This document shows positions 1-11,237 of a DNA stretch of 64,000 nt, one piece after another. The notes under the pieces are model-generated. The model did not search any database. It was given only the letters and a program-made list of their open reading frames with translations, and was not told the origin of the DNA. The stretch spans positions 14,012,001-14,076,000 of the forward strand of contig JBITNC010000001.1 of NCBI GenBank assembly GCA_050084985.1, written 5' to 3'. The number at the start of each line of letters is the position of its first letter. Within the stretch, counting starts at the first letter, position 1. The position numbers were made by a program, and so were the translations under genes. Source of the DNA: Nageia nagi. Its lineage: Eukaryota > Pinophyta.

Positions 1-886
1 AGCATCTTATTAGCATTCAAGATGAGTTCTTATTGAAATTAGGGTTAGAGGAGAATTTATTGGCTAAATTCTTTCCAAGGAGACTAAAAGGTGATGCTAG
101 TAAGTGGTTCTACAATTTGTCTAGTGGTACAATAGATTTTTTCAAGTCATTGGTCAAGTTATTCATGGGATAATACAAACATAATATCAAATAGCAAAGT
201 GCTATTATAGATTTATGTGCAATAAGGAAAGGGGGTGATGAAACCCTAGTAAAATACATTCCCTAGTTTGAAAAGGTATGGTAATAAATTCAAAGTAATA
301 TGGATGAAACTAAAATTTGTGCTATCTTTAGAGATTCTATTGTACATGTTCTTAATTTGCATGCTCGTAGTAATAAAAATTAGCTTTAGAGCATTGATAC
401 AAGAATTATTACAAAAAGAGAAGGTGTTACTTGAATTAGGTGAGATCAAGTATACACCTAATCCTTTTCACAAAGAAAATAGATTAACATATGCTAAAAA
501 GAAGAAAAAAGTATGCATATGGTTGATAGACCTGTTTCTCCATCAAATTTACAAAGATCTGCTACTACAAAAGACATTAGGTATACTTTTCCAATTCAAA
601 TATGATTTATTATGAGGGATATAATGAAAAAGGGATGATTATATCCAATGGAAAAATTACCCCAAGATGATAATGTTCCTATGGGAAAATCAAATGTTTA
701 TTACACATTTCATCAAAGGAAGGGTCATGCTACGAATTTTTGCAAGGCATTAGAGCCAACAATATTAAATATTATTATTCAAGGAAAGTATAAAGTTGAT
801 AAAATGACTATAAATAAAGGACATATATTGAATATATTTTCCATGGAAAAAGAGGTGTATGTAGGACTAAGAAGAAGGTGTCCATG
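1..886 (+). pseudogene. Ret-1 gag remnant (capsid and zinc knuckle)
   Basis: This is the nucleocapsid precursor of Ret-1, entered part-way through. Bases 60-180 read as a capsid of the retrotransposon gag family (LKGDASKWFYNLSSGTIDFF, then a short F-x-L-V-K-L-F segment). Near 700-750 it ends with the Tat-type knuckle FHQRKGHATNFC, the H-x4-H-x4-C half of a C-x2-H-x4-H-x4-C motif; the first Cys position reads Tyr. The reading frame shifts at least twice between 240 and 650 and carries several TAA and TAG stops. Such a protein would package element RNA. This copy cannot be made as one chain. Confidence 0.65.
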
Positions 887-959
887 ATATGCTCCCAATC
901 TAATTACTATAGAAAAAGTAAGCATACCCCTTTATGCAAAGACATATAGTGTTATAGAG

Positions 960-1680
960 CAATTAAAAACTACTCCTATAAAGATTAGTTTGTATGATAT
1001 TATATCTACATATAAAATATATAGAGAGATCTTATATTCTTTATTCAAAAATGAGGTAGTCCCTACAAATATGTTTGCTACTACATTCTCTAAAAAGTTT
1101 AGAGCTATTAAGGAATGTGATGCTATCTCTTTTTACAAATCTAAAAATATTAATAAAGAGTTTGTTGATGAATGTTTAGCTTTATATATTACACATATGA
1201 TTAAATAATGGGAAGTAAAAAAGAACCATGGTAGATAATGGATCAGTTGTTAATGTTTTTTTCCATAAGTTTTTGATTCAACTCAAAGAAAAAGGTGTAG
1301 AAGTTCCTCCATTAGAAGAAGCTACATTCATAATTAAGGCATATGATAGCTCATCTAAAAAACTAGTAGGGATAGCCAAAATTATGGTAACTACAAGAGT
1401 AAAGATAATTGTAGCTAAATTTTAGTTGGTTGATTCCAAATTATCATATAATATGTTATTGGGAAGGCCTTGGCTTCATGATATGGATGCAATCCTATAT
1501 ATAGTATGTCATAGATTAAAGTTTGAATTTTAAGGGGAGGTTCATATAGTCCTTGGTGATCCAAAACCATATGATTTATGTAATGCAACAAATTTTGAAG
1601 AAATTGCAATGACTTTCCTAGATATGAGATTGATCCCTTAGAACACAATGCATTGGGGGAAATTATAGAAAAATAGACTC
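960..1680 (+). pseudogene. Ret-1 aspartic protease remnant
   Basis: A leading segment (EQLKTTPIKISLYDIIST) matches the linker that precedes protease in Tat polyproteins. The catalytic loop at about 1228 reads MVDNGSVVNVFF, so the usual D-[ST]-G is D-N-G. The family's conserved C-terminal motif is present at about 1448 (NMLLGRPWLHDMDA). A TAG at 1423 and a TAA at 1531 interrupt the frame. The intact enzyme would cut the Gag-Pol polyprotein; this copy is broken. Confidence 0.65.
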
Positions 1681-2440
1681 AAATTACAAAAATTAGGATG
1701 GGTACTTACAGAATTGAAAACTTGGATTTATTTTTTTCTATAAAATATTTGGGATGACCCAAAATTCTATTTATAGAGGGTCATTAGTGGCATTCATTTA
1801 TGCTAGAGAGCCATTAATGATGTGAAAATAGTGGAGATGAAACTAGATCTTGCTCCATCACATCTGTATTGCCTAGTCTTGACAAATCCACACTAGTTCA
1901 AATGACCATGAACATAAGTAAACTCTTTCCATATCCTTTTCTACATAAGTCTATGATTGAAAATTATAAGTACAAAAGGGGGAGTATTAGAAAATTATGA
2001 ACAAGGGATGACATCATTTCTTGATAATGCCAAAGCACAATTGACTAACAACAAACTGGGAAGTGACATCAATACTCAACAAACCTTGGGATCTATTAAA
2101 TTTATGAAGGTATGTAATTTGATTGAGTTACATAATTATATTGATAAATATTTATGTATTTATGATATTATTCCATTAGAATTTAACTATTTTAGTACCA
2201 AAGATGATATTTTAGAATACTTGGGGGCACATTCAGAGTTTCCTAAGTCTAATGAAAAGAGGCAAGTGAGTTATGTTCTCAATGAATATGCTTATTTTGT
2301 TTAGGTGAATTTTAATGAAGTGTTTTAGGTTTAGCCATAGGATAATGTTATATATGACATACAAGGATTAGAGTAATTACCTTCTCTATGGAAAAAGAAA
2401 TATAAGCTTACCTTTCTAGCAGAGGAATTGGTGATTGTCA
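1681..2440 (+). other. Ret-1 protease-to-RT linker, poorly conserved
   Basis: This 760-bp stretch joins protease and reverse transcriptase. The part from 1957 to 2304 stays open for 115 codons and ends in polypeptide-like sequence, but I recognise no domain. Long, weakly conserved linkers here are usual in Tat polyproteins (Ret-4 has about 1 kb). There is no evidence of an independent gene. Confidence 0.45.
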
Positions 2441-3420
2441 ATATCAAAACTATTGATGAGTGAAGATTGGTACAAATTGGAGCATGCCTCCCTACTTCAT
2501 AAAATGAAAGGTACAAAAATAAATTCATTGAACATCTCAAGAATTTTCCTTGTTCTTACAATGATATGCCTAGTTTATGTCCTTTTGTTATGCATAATTT
2601 ATCACTTAAAAAAGGGCCTAATCGATTCAAACAAAAGTCAAGAAAGATGCATTTTTCAAAAGCTTTGTTAGTCAAGAAAGAAATAAAGAAATATTTGAAT
2701 GTTTGTTTTATTCATCCTATTTATTATTTTGAATGGATGGCTAACATTGTTCCTATCACAAAGCCATATAGGGAAATAAGGGTATGCACTAATTTTTGGG
2801 ATATTAATAGCTTTTCCTAAAGATGATTTCCCATTGCCTAATATTGACATGATTGTGGATAGCATAGCTAGTCATGGTACATTGTATTTCATGGATGGTT
2901 TTTTTATTATAATCAAATCTTAATCAATCTAGTTGACCAACATAAGATGACCTTTACTACTCCATAGGAAATGTTTTATTATAATTTTATACATTTTGGA
3001 CTAAAACATACAAGTGCTACTTATCGAAGGGATATGGTTTCTATGTTTCATGAGCACATTCATAAATTGGTTAAGGTATATGTTTATGACATCTTGGTAA
3101 ACTCCAAATAAGGCCAAGATCATTTAGAGCTTCTTAAGGAAGTATTCCAAATTTTGAAAAGGTACAAACTTAGACTTAAACCTCAAAAGTGTGCTTTTGA
3201 TGTCATTTATGGAAAGTTGCTAGGTTTCATGGTATCTAAAAGAGGAATTGAAGTAGATCCAAATAAAGTAAAAGCTAACATTGGCATGCCTCCCTTAAAT
3301 AATTTAAAACAATTAAGGAGTATCCATGGAAAGATCAATTTGATAAGAAGGTTCATTTCCTAACTTGAAGATAATTGCATACCTTTCACATATTTATTGA
3401 AAAAAAATGTTAAATTTATG
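2440..3420 (+). pseudogene. Ret-1 reverse transcriptase remnant
   Basis: RT landmarks follow in order: the entry segment (WMANIVPITKPYREIRVCTN, 2733-2792), DFPLPNIDMIVDSIA (about 2826), the MDGF turn (about 2892), and the C-terminal thumb start LKPQKCAFDVIYGKLLGFMV (3175-3234). The catalytic box reads V-Y-V-Y-D-I-L near 3080, so the first Asp of YxDD is replaced by Tyr, on top of frameshifts near 2810 and 2900. The enzyme would copy element RNA into DNA. This copy is certainly inactive. Confidence 0.75.
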
Positions 3421-3480
3421 TGGGATGATAAATGTCAACAAGCTTTTGAGGATATTAAATAGTATTTAATCAACCCCTCA

Positions 3481-4460
3481 ATCTTAGTGCCCATGGATTT
3501 CTCCAAACCTGCTTATTTGTATATCTTAGCTACATTATATACCTTGGGGGCAATATTGTACCAAAAAGATGAGGAAAACAAAGAAAGAGCTATCTATTAC
3601 CTTAGAAAAACTATCATTGATTATGAAGCTAGGTAGACACTAATGAAAAAAATGTGTTATGGTATTGTATTTCCTACTAAAACATTGAGACATTATCTAT
3701 TGTATTACACTAAATTTGTTATTAACCCTATTAACCCATTGAAATATCTTATGATAAAGTAGAATTTATTAGGCATAGTTGCAAAATGGCTAATGTTGTT
3801 ACAAGAATTTGATATCAATATGGTCAAATAGAAGTCCATAAAAGGGTAGGTAATTGCAAATATGATAGATGAATTCCCTCAAAATGATGAAGTAGTGATC
3901 TATGAAGAATTTCCATATGAGCATTAGAATGATCAATGCCATCAACAACATATAGACCTATCAGAGGGCCACTAATAATGTGATTTTAATGAGATATCAA
4001 TCCATGATGAATATGTGTACCTCACAAAAGATGAACCCATTATTTTGACATTATAATTTGATGGATCTAAATGTTTGTATAGAGTAGGGGTTGGTATTAT
4101 TTTGGCATCTCCTACAAATTAGGTAATCCCCATGGCTTATAAACTTGGTTTTGAATGCATAAATAATATGGTAGAATATGAAGCATTGATATTAGATCTA
4201 AAAGCAACTATTATATTTTAAATATTTAGAGATTTATGGTCACTCACAACTTATCATTAACCAAGTACAAGATATTTTTGATACCAAAGGTGAGAAATTG
4301 AAGCCTTATATTGTAGCGGTTAATGACTTATTGGATCAGTTTGATAAATATACCATTTAGAATATACTAAGGACTAGTAATAGGTATGCAAATGCCATGG
4401 CCAGTGCAACTTCTATTGCACCAATTGAAATTGAGGATGAGGAGAGTATTTTAAAAATTT
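3481..4460 (+). pseudogene. Ret-1 tandem RNase H domains (gypsy RH then archaeal-type aRNH)
   Basis: The gypsy RNase H runs from about 3490 to 3860 (AYLYILATLYTLGAILYQKD; ERAIYYLRKTIIDYE; the AKWLMLLQEFDI segment). The second, archaeal-type RNase H runs from about 4040 to 4410: FDGSKC (first Asp), NNMVEYEALIL (Glu), then after a frameshift near 4220 YGHSQLIINQV, where the third acidic residue is His, and TSNRYANAMA at the end, where the last Asp is Asn. Tandem RH-aRNH is the hallmark of Tat elements. Stops are mainly TAG. Confidence 0.75.
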
Positions 4461-4599
4461 GTAAGCTTATTAGTCCTTCTTACATTGAAGATATGCATGA
4501 AATTCAAATTTTTTTATTGCAAAGGAAAATGAATTTCAAAATTGGTATTTTGATACTTACAATTACTTGAAGAATAAAAAACATTCCTAATAATTATGA

Positions 4600-5787
4600 T
4601 AGAAATGAAAAGGTTAGATTTAAAAGGACTACTATCAAATATGCTATCATTGGTGAGGTATTGTATAGAAGGTCTTTTGATGGTGCTTTACTGAGATATT
4701 TAATATAACATGAGATAGCTACAACATTAGAATAGGCTCATGATGGTTTATGTGGAGGTCATTTTTATTTAAAGGTACTATACACTAAACTTTTGCGTAT
4801 TGGTCATTATTGGCCCATAATGGAAGAAGATTGCAAAACTCATGTAAAAACTTGTTTGCAATGTCAAAAATATGCCAATTTAGAAAAGCAAACTACTATT
4901 GTTTCACCATGGCCATTTTTTAGTTGGGGTATAGATTTGATTATGATTATTTATCCATACTCAAGGGAAGGTCACAAGTCTATCATTATAGCCACTGAAT
5001 TAACTACAAAATGGGTTGAAGATATCCCTATGAAATCATTCACTATAGATAATATTATTGCATTTTTAGTGGAAAATATCATTATAAGGTTTGGTGTGCC
5101 ACAAAGATTGATTATGAAAAATGGGCCTAATTTCAAAAGTAAATACATGAAGACAATTTGTAAAAAGTTTCACATTATGCAAACATTTTATTCAGTTTAC
5201 TATCCTCAAGGTAATGGTCAAGCTGAAGCTTCTAACAAGATAATTAAAATCATTTTATCAAAAAATTGGGACATATATAAGAGAGATTGGCATAAGCAGT
5301 TGCCATATACATTATGCTCATATAGGAAAAGTATTAGAAAAATCACTAGAGCAACACCATTCTCATTGGTGTATGGAGATGAAGTTGTGGTACCATTGGA
5401 TTTAGAACTCCCCTCCTTAAGAATTTCATTACAAGGTGATATATCAAATAAGGATGCAAGAATAGCTAGGTTGTAACAATTACCATCATTGAATGCGAAT
5501 AGATTGAGAGAAATTCAACATAAGAAGTATACCATGCAAAATTGAAAAGATCATATGAAAATAATATCAAGGAAAAAGAGTTTAAAATGGGGGATCTAGT
5601 ACTAAAGATGAATATTAATAAGATAATTGAAAATGATAAAGTTAAAAGGAAATTTGAGCCAAATTGGCTAAGCCCATTTGTTGTAGTAGAAGCAATAGGA
5701 TCAAGAGCTTATAAAATCTCCTCCATGGATGGAAAATATGAACCAAATAACTTTAATGCCACCCATATCAAATGCTTCTTTGCATAA
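4600..5787 (+). pseudogene. Ret-1 integrase remnant
   Basis: The zinc-binding end is seen near 4735-4870 (AHDGLCGGHF; CKTHVKTCLQCQKYA). The core follows with WGIDLI (first Asp, about 4925), a second site reading MKNGPNF where D-N-G is expected (about 5117), and GNGQAEASNK (Glu, about 5212). The tail from 5542 to 5787 (GDLVLKMN; FEPNWLSPFVVVEA) is the usual C-terminal domain and ends with TAA at 5785. The run 4793-5476 is open for 227 codons, so this is the best-kept part of Ret-1, but a catalytic Asp is lost. There is one frameshift near 5480. Confidence 0.8.
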
Positions 5788-5801
5788 AGATAGTAGCTCT
5801 A

Positions 5802-5836
5802 TACCTTGCAAAATATTCTAGATCCTATGCAAGGTA
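5802..5836 (+). terminator. Hairpin just after Ret-1 integrase stop
   Basis: TACCTTGCA (5802-5810) and TGCAAGGTA (5828-5836) form a perfect 9-bp stem with a 17-base loop, 15 bases after the pol stop. It could take part in RNA 3' processing, but plants do not use such hairpins as standard terminators. Its role is unknown. Confidence 0.3.
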
Positions 5837-6440
5837 CTTGTATCATACTATTATATTTTTATTTTTTCATTATCTTTTATCCTTTCCATGCAATGAATGG
5901 TATGTATTACTATTTATATATCACTAATGGTATGGAATTAAAAAACAAAATATGATAGTATAATATCTATAAACCATGGACATAAAATGCAAGGTCATCG
6001 ATGGCCACTAAAATGGCTAGTGAGAGTTCACTCACTCAAAAGACAAACCAATGATGTAGTCATAAGTAGATTGATAAAATTTATTCATCATAAATGGATG
6101 ATGCAACTCACTATGTATCCAAATAATTTTTATGTAGGGTATAGCTAACATCTTCCCACAAGTACCTACAAAATAATGCAATGAAAATCATGCCATCGAT
6201 GGCATGTTCACTATTTATACACTACCAATGATGTACATATTCCTAGCAAATTACTCTAAACAAAGTGACCTCTTATGTTTCAAGGCATGGGCATGAGGGC
6301 ATTAGTTTTCTAAGTACTAGCCATAATGGAATCACCATATCCATGGTTGAATAGTGCAAGGGGAAAAACAACACACTTCATTTTAGAGATTGGACTTGAA
6401 ACCATAAGACTACTTACTAGCATAGTTACTTCTAAAGCAA
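5837..6440. other. Ret-1 3' non-coding region
   Basis: No coding signal is seen. It holds a perfect 18-bp palindrome, CATGCCATCGATGGCATG, at 6189-6206, and a related TCATCGATGGCC stretch near 5997. Both resemble the CATCGATG motifs that cluster in Ret-4. Confidence 0.4.
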
Positions 6441-6441
6441 A

Positions 6442-6918
6442 TATACCATAGTAGATGGAGAGACATAGTTCTTTAGATTTTGCCTTGGTTGCACAAATCA
6501 AGGACCTTTCTTTGGACATCTAATTTCATTGCTTCAATCACACCTCCAAATAGTGGTAAAATATAGACACCTAAAAATGAATTGTTATTTATTAAATAAT
6601 TCATTTTTAGGTGTCTATATTTTACCACTCTTTGGAGGTGTGATTGAAGCAATGAAATTACATGTCCAAAGAAAGGTTCTTGAGTGGTGCAACCAAGGAA
6701 AAATCTAAATAACTATGTCTCTTCCATGATATTTATTATAAAAGGAGGTTAAAATAATAATTCATTTTTAGGTGTCTATATTTTACCACTCTTTGGAGGT
6801 GTAATTGAAGCAATGAAATTATATGTCCAAAGAAAGGTCCTTGAGTGGTGCAACCAAGGAAAAATATGAAGAACTATGTCTCTTCCATTATATTTATTAT
6901 AAAAAGATATTGAAATAT
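6442..6918. repeat. Inverted plus direct duplication of Ret-1 3' end
   Basis: The left arm (about 6442-6583) reads forward into a polypurine-like stretch and LTR start. The right arm (about 6594-6740) is its reverse complement, meeting it head-to-head at about 6584-6594. A further copy of the right arm lies directly behind it with a 161-bp period (6597-6757 and 6758-6918). The arms differ by scattered point changes and a one-base change in the centre. The junction brings two LTR starts face to face and looks like a rearrangement or double insertion. Confidence 0.7.
6553..6583 (+). other. Ret-1 polypurine tract and 3' LTR start
   Basis: The sequence tagtggtaaaa precedes tatagacacctaaaaatg. 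The same block in Ret-4 (ggggcaaaa then TGTAGACACTC) and Ret-5 (ggggaaaat then TGTAGACACAT) marks the polypurine tract and LTR start. G-to-A changes would explain the difference here. Only about 20 bp of LTR follows before the inverted arm. Confidence 0.5.
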
Positions 6919-7510
6919 ACCCAAGATAATGTAATCAATACAATGGACCATTATATAATGTAAAAGGTATCAAATATCAATATAGACACCTCAAACTATG
7001 TAATATACAAAGATATCAAGAATTACGGAAGACAAGGATGTTGTTATAAATATATATCAAAAATAATAAAATATTATCAGTAAGGGGCAATTCAAAGCTA
7101 CCAATAGAGACTTCAACACATGCAAGATTGCTTTATCCTACCAAAAATGATGTCTTGTAACACCACATTTACATAGATCTATTAAATCCTTCAATTTTCT
7201 CCTGCATATCTTTTATTCCTTTTGTTGATCTATTTATTCCATGTAGCCAATGACATATTACTTCTAGGCCATTGGCCATGTGTGTTTATGTGAATTTCTT
7301 GTGGTGATTAATGAATAGTTTTTGTTATTCCATATTTATGTAATTGCAATGAAGGTATATTATTTATTGTTGTTCATTTGATGCTATATTTCTAATATAT
7401 GCTTCAATTAAATATTGTAGATGAATAGTGCATCAATTTATCAAATTATACATTATTTTTGAGTCAGTAGAATCCTTTGTTACTTTGTTTAAAAAAGACA
7501 AAATAATTAG
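6919..7510. other. Unassigned AT-rich stretch between Ret-1 and Ret-2
   Basis: No open frame, RNA gene or repeat that I can name. The boundary of Ret-2 may lie within it, but no target duplication is visible. Confidence 0.4.
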
Positions 7511-8080
7511 GAATATAACATTTGCAAGTATTTGGTGATGTTGAGTTGATTATTAAAAAAGTTAGAGGTACGTATAAGGATAAACATCCAAGGTTGAATC
7601 AATACAAGAAATTTGTTCTTAATGAGATTGATAATTTTTTATCATTAAATATCTATTTTGTGCCAAGAGAGCTAAATGAAAGAGCTAACTTGTTAGCAAT
7701 ATCTACTTCTTGAGGAGGACATCCAAATATTAATGAAACATTCATGAATAACCATAATATAGTATTTCTTTAAAATCCTTTTGTACCTAATAATATTATC
7801 TATTTGCAAGTTTTTGAACACAATATTTAGATTAGGAACTTTATGAAAATACAACCTCATTTTGAAGACCTTATTTGTGATGAGGAGAGTGAAGAACTCT
7901 TAAGTGATTAGATAGGTGTTCCAAAAAAAGTTATACAATATAAAACCAACTCCATTCATAAAGGTTTGGTAATCCTACAATCCCTATATAATGATTTTCA
8001 AAGAGCCTATGCTCATGTTTTGCAACAAGGTCATCCAAAATATGAAACTACTGATATTAGTGTTGGAATAGTTAATAAAA
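7510..8080 (+). pseudogene. Ret-2 archaeal RNase H fragment and linker to RT
   Basis: Bases 7522-7713 are open and read as the second half of an archaeal-type RNase H: FGDVELIIKKVRGTY (the Asp, in a G-D-x-E-L-I context) and FVPRELNERANLLAIS, where the last Asp reads Asn. From 7714 to 8080 the frame continues with stops and contains SIHKGLVILQSLYND, a segment that in this branch precedes RT (Ret-3 has IPKGLLSFERLFDS). The first half with the first two acidic residues is missing, so the element is cut here. Confidence 0.65.
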
Positions 8081-8084
8081 CTAA

Positions 8085-9010
8085 GAGTTTGAAAATCAAT
8101 TCCAAGATAGAGCTAGAATGGTTGGGCATACAATAAAAATTCTTGAAGAAAAATAAAGATATTTTTTCCTTGGATTATAGTGAATTGAAGATATTTGAAA
8201 GCAATATTCTTATTTATATAATTCCATTAAAATAAGAGGTAGTACCTTTTATATAGAAGTAGAGAAAGTACAATCCTACCTTATATCCATTCATGGAAAG
8301 TGATATTAAGAAAATGGTGGATGCAAATATAATTGAGCCCATAATATTTTCCTCATGGATTTTAAAATTGGTTCCAATTAGAAAAATGACTTTGGAGATA
8401 ATATTGTGTGTGGATTTCATAAATTTGAATAAAAGTTGTTTGAAGGATAATTATTAATTTCCAAACATGGAAAAACATTTGCAAGCTATAGTGGGGAGAT
8501 TAGTATTCTTTTTGCTAGATGGATTATTAGGGTTTAATTAAATCAAAGTTTAAAAAGAGGAAAGGTACAAGATATATTTCATCACACCATGAGGTACTTA
8601 TGAATATAAGAGAATTCAATTTGGTCTAACCAATGTTGGAGCAACTTTCCAAAGGACCATGGATGCCACTTTTAGAAATCTCATGTTTAAAATGATTTTA
8701 GTCTACTTGGATTACCTCACAATTTTCTCAAATGACCATCACAAGAATATAAAGGATTTAGATATTATTTTTAAAAGGTGTAGAAAATTCAAAGTATTAT
8801 TGAACCCAAATAAATGTATCTTTGTTATGAATCAAGGAAAACTACATAGGCACATTATTTCAAAGGAAGGTATACAAGTTGACCTTGAGATAACTAAAGC
8901 AATTCTATAATTACATCCTCCACATAGTCTAAAAGGGTAAGATCATTTTTTGGCAAAATCAATTTCATTAAAATATTTATCCCAAATTTTTCTCAAATAA
9001 CATTGTTAAT
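8085..9010 (+). pseudogene. Ret-2 reverse transcriptase remnant
   Basis: Landmarks are IKKMVDANIIEPI (about 8310), LCVDFINLNKSCLKDNY (about 8410), GLLGFN, FGLTNVGATFQRTMDATF (about 8625) and VYLDYLTIFS (about 8700), where the second Asp of YxDD is Tyr. LLNPNKCIFVMNQGKLHRHI follows (about 8800). The run 8659-8910 is open. TAA and TAG stops fall mostly where Gln is expected. Inactive. Confidence 0.75.
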
Positions 9011-9059
9011 CAATAAAATGATAAAAAAGATGGATAAATCAAGTAGAATGAGGAGAACA

Positions 9060-10845
9060 TGTTAGCCTTTGATAAAATCAAGAAACCTATCACTCATGCT
9101 CCTATGATGGTAAGTACCAATCCATCTCAGCTATTCAATTTATTTTTAAATGCTATAAAGGATACCATAGTTATTGTTTTGTCTCAAAAGAACATTTAAG
9201 GTCATGAAAATCTAATTTATTTTATGAGTACAATATTGAAGGGAGCTAAGTTAAATTACACTTTGTTTGAAAAACATGCTTATGATATAATTAATGGGAA
9301 TAGAACATGTTAAGTCTATATTTGGGTCTTGTTTAGTCAAAGTGCATATTCCTTTCCCAAGCATTAGAGATATTTTTATCTCAACAAGAATCTTTAGGAA
9401 GACCTACCAAATTGATTAAGTAAAATGTTACAATATGATGTAGATTTTTATATCACTCATACCATTAAAGGTCATGGTGTAGCTAAAACCGTAGCAAATG
9501 AAAAGGTAGATGATAATGAAATTAGTTACAAATAACTAAGCATAGGTCAAGAGTAGAATCATATAAGCAACTCCCCTTAGTATTATAACATATGGCCCTA
9601 TTTGAGAAACATGCAATTTCTTTAAGGTATTTCCAAATCAAAGAGAAGGTCATTGAAATAATAGGATGAAAGGTATCTCATATATCAGACCAACTTTATT
9701 GGAGACACCCCCAAGGTTCTTTATTAAGGGGTGTTCAAGATCATGAAATATAGCCATTATTGAAGAATATCACCAAGGTTTGTGTGGGGGACACTATGTT
9801 GGTAAGGTTACTACAAATAATATCATGAGGTATGGTTATTTTTAGCCTACCTTATTCTCTATTGTTCTTAGTTACATAAAAAGTTATCATGTCTAATAAG
9901 TTTTTGTAGGAAAAGAAAGGTTTTCCACCTTACCTATAAGCTAGTTGTAGTTGAGTCTCCATTCATGTAATGGGGACTAGATCTAATTGGAGAGATTAAC
10001 CCAAATTCTTTAATTGGTCATACATAGATAATGACAACAATTAACTATTTCACCAAGTGGATAGAATTAATGCCATTAATATCCTCTACAACTATTACTA
10101 TCATAAATTTCATAGAGGATAATATTCTTTACAGATATGGTATCCCAAGAAATTTAGTCACTAATAATGGAGCATATTTCATAGCTTTTGAAATGATTAA
10201 ATTATGTAACAAATATCATATTAAGCTGAGCCATTTAGCTAATTATTATCCATATGGGAATGGCTTAGCTGAAACCTCTAATAAGATTTTGCTTACAAGA
10301 ATCAAAAGGAACTTGGAAAATAATAAAAGAGCATGGCACACATAATTGAAATATACAATTTGGTCTAATAGGATATTGGTAAAAAAGGGAACAAAAATAA
10401 TCCTCATATGAGCTAGTATATGGATAAGAATCCTTTCTCCCACTAGATGTTGAAGAAAGACTATTGAGACTCATGATTGAAGAAGAAGAACATTTTAGTC
10501 CATTACAAAAAATATTGAATGATCTGCTAGAGCTGTAAGATATAAGAATAAAGGCATTTATCATAGTTGTATATCAAGATCTAAAGACTACATCCACATT
10601 CAACAAGAAGGTCATAGAAAAACCATTTTGCTTACATGAAATAGTCCTATATTAGGATCCAAGAAATGATCAACATGGCAAGAAAGGAAAGATAGAACCT
10701 AAATAGCTTAGGCCTTATCCAATTTTTGAGTTGGTGGGAAGTTATACTTACAAGTTGGGCACTTTGGATGGTCATCAAATATTATTAACAATCATTTTCC
10801 AAAAGCTCAAGAGTTACTATCCACTTGATGCAAAAACCTAAAGAG
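9060..10845 (+). pseudogene. Ret-2 RNase H and integrase remnant
   Basis: A weak gypsy RNase H (about 9090-9420: FNLFLNAIKDTIVIVLSQ) is followed directly by integrase, with no second RNase H between them. Integrase shows WGLDLIGEINPNSLIGH (about 9972), TNNGAYF at about 10160, where Asp is Asn, and GNGLAETSNK (about 10258). The run 10031-10345 is open for 104 codons. The C-terminal domain is badly frameshifted and fades out near 10845. Stops and a lost catalytic residue make it inactive. Confidence 0.7.
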
Positions 10846-11237
10846 TTTAGCCCTTTTTGGACATACACATTTGTAAATATATCTTTTGAAGTATGTTAAG
10901 TTTTTTTTTCAAAGTTTTTTTATTTATTTCTAAACTAGAATAGGATAGAAAAGTCTTAGGATTAGGAATTTTGCTTGTACTAGAGATAACTATGCTTTTG
11001 AATTACCTCATCAATTCAATAATTATCTCAATTAAAGCCTATGTTAGCACACCTATAAAGGTACCTAAATTATGCAAAATATTTTTGCACATTTGCACTA
11101 AAAACCCTAGTCCAAATAGCTTAAGTATTGTTGCAAATTATTTTAAAAAGTTTTTAGGTATCATTTTTATGCTATTTTTGCCTTTAGAATCCTTGAAATA
11201 GACTAAATTTGCTTGTTTTCATAATAAGGGGTTTCTT
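10846..11237 (+). other. Ret-2 non-coding stretch after integrase
   Basis: AT-rich, with no convincing frame. It leads into the 20-bp array. Confidence 0.4.

Larger units (their letters stand above)
1..6583 (+). mobile_element. Ret-1: decayed Ty3/gypsy Tat-type LTR retrotransposon, 5' part outside window
   Basis: The domain order read on the plus strand is gag (capsid and zinc knuckle), protease, reverse transcriptase, gypsy RNase H, archaeal-type RNase H, integrase. A polypurine-like stretch and an LTR-start sequence (tatagacacc, from TGTAGACACC) lie near 6.55-6.58 kb. The 5' LTR and start of gag lie left of base 1. Every domain has stops and several have frameshifts, so the element is dead. 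Unlike Ret-4 and Ret-5 it has only about 0.8 kb between the integrase stop and the LTR start, with no accessory ORF there. The assignment to Tat rests on the second RNase H placed between RH and INT. Confidence 0.8.

Noticed and set aside
5542-5787. Chromodomain at the integrase end
   Set aside because: The sequence matches the plain C-terminal integrase domain (NWLSPFVV). No chromodomain aromatic cage or added 50 residues follow.
10265-10564. 99-codon and 65-codon minus-strand frames
   Set aside because: They are shadows of the Ret-2 integrase on the plus strand.
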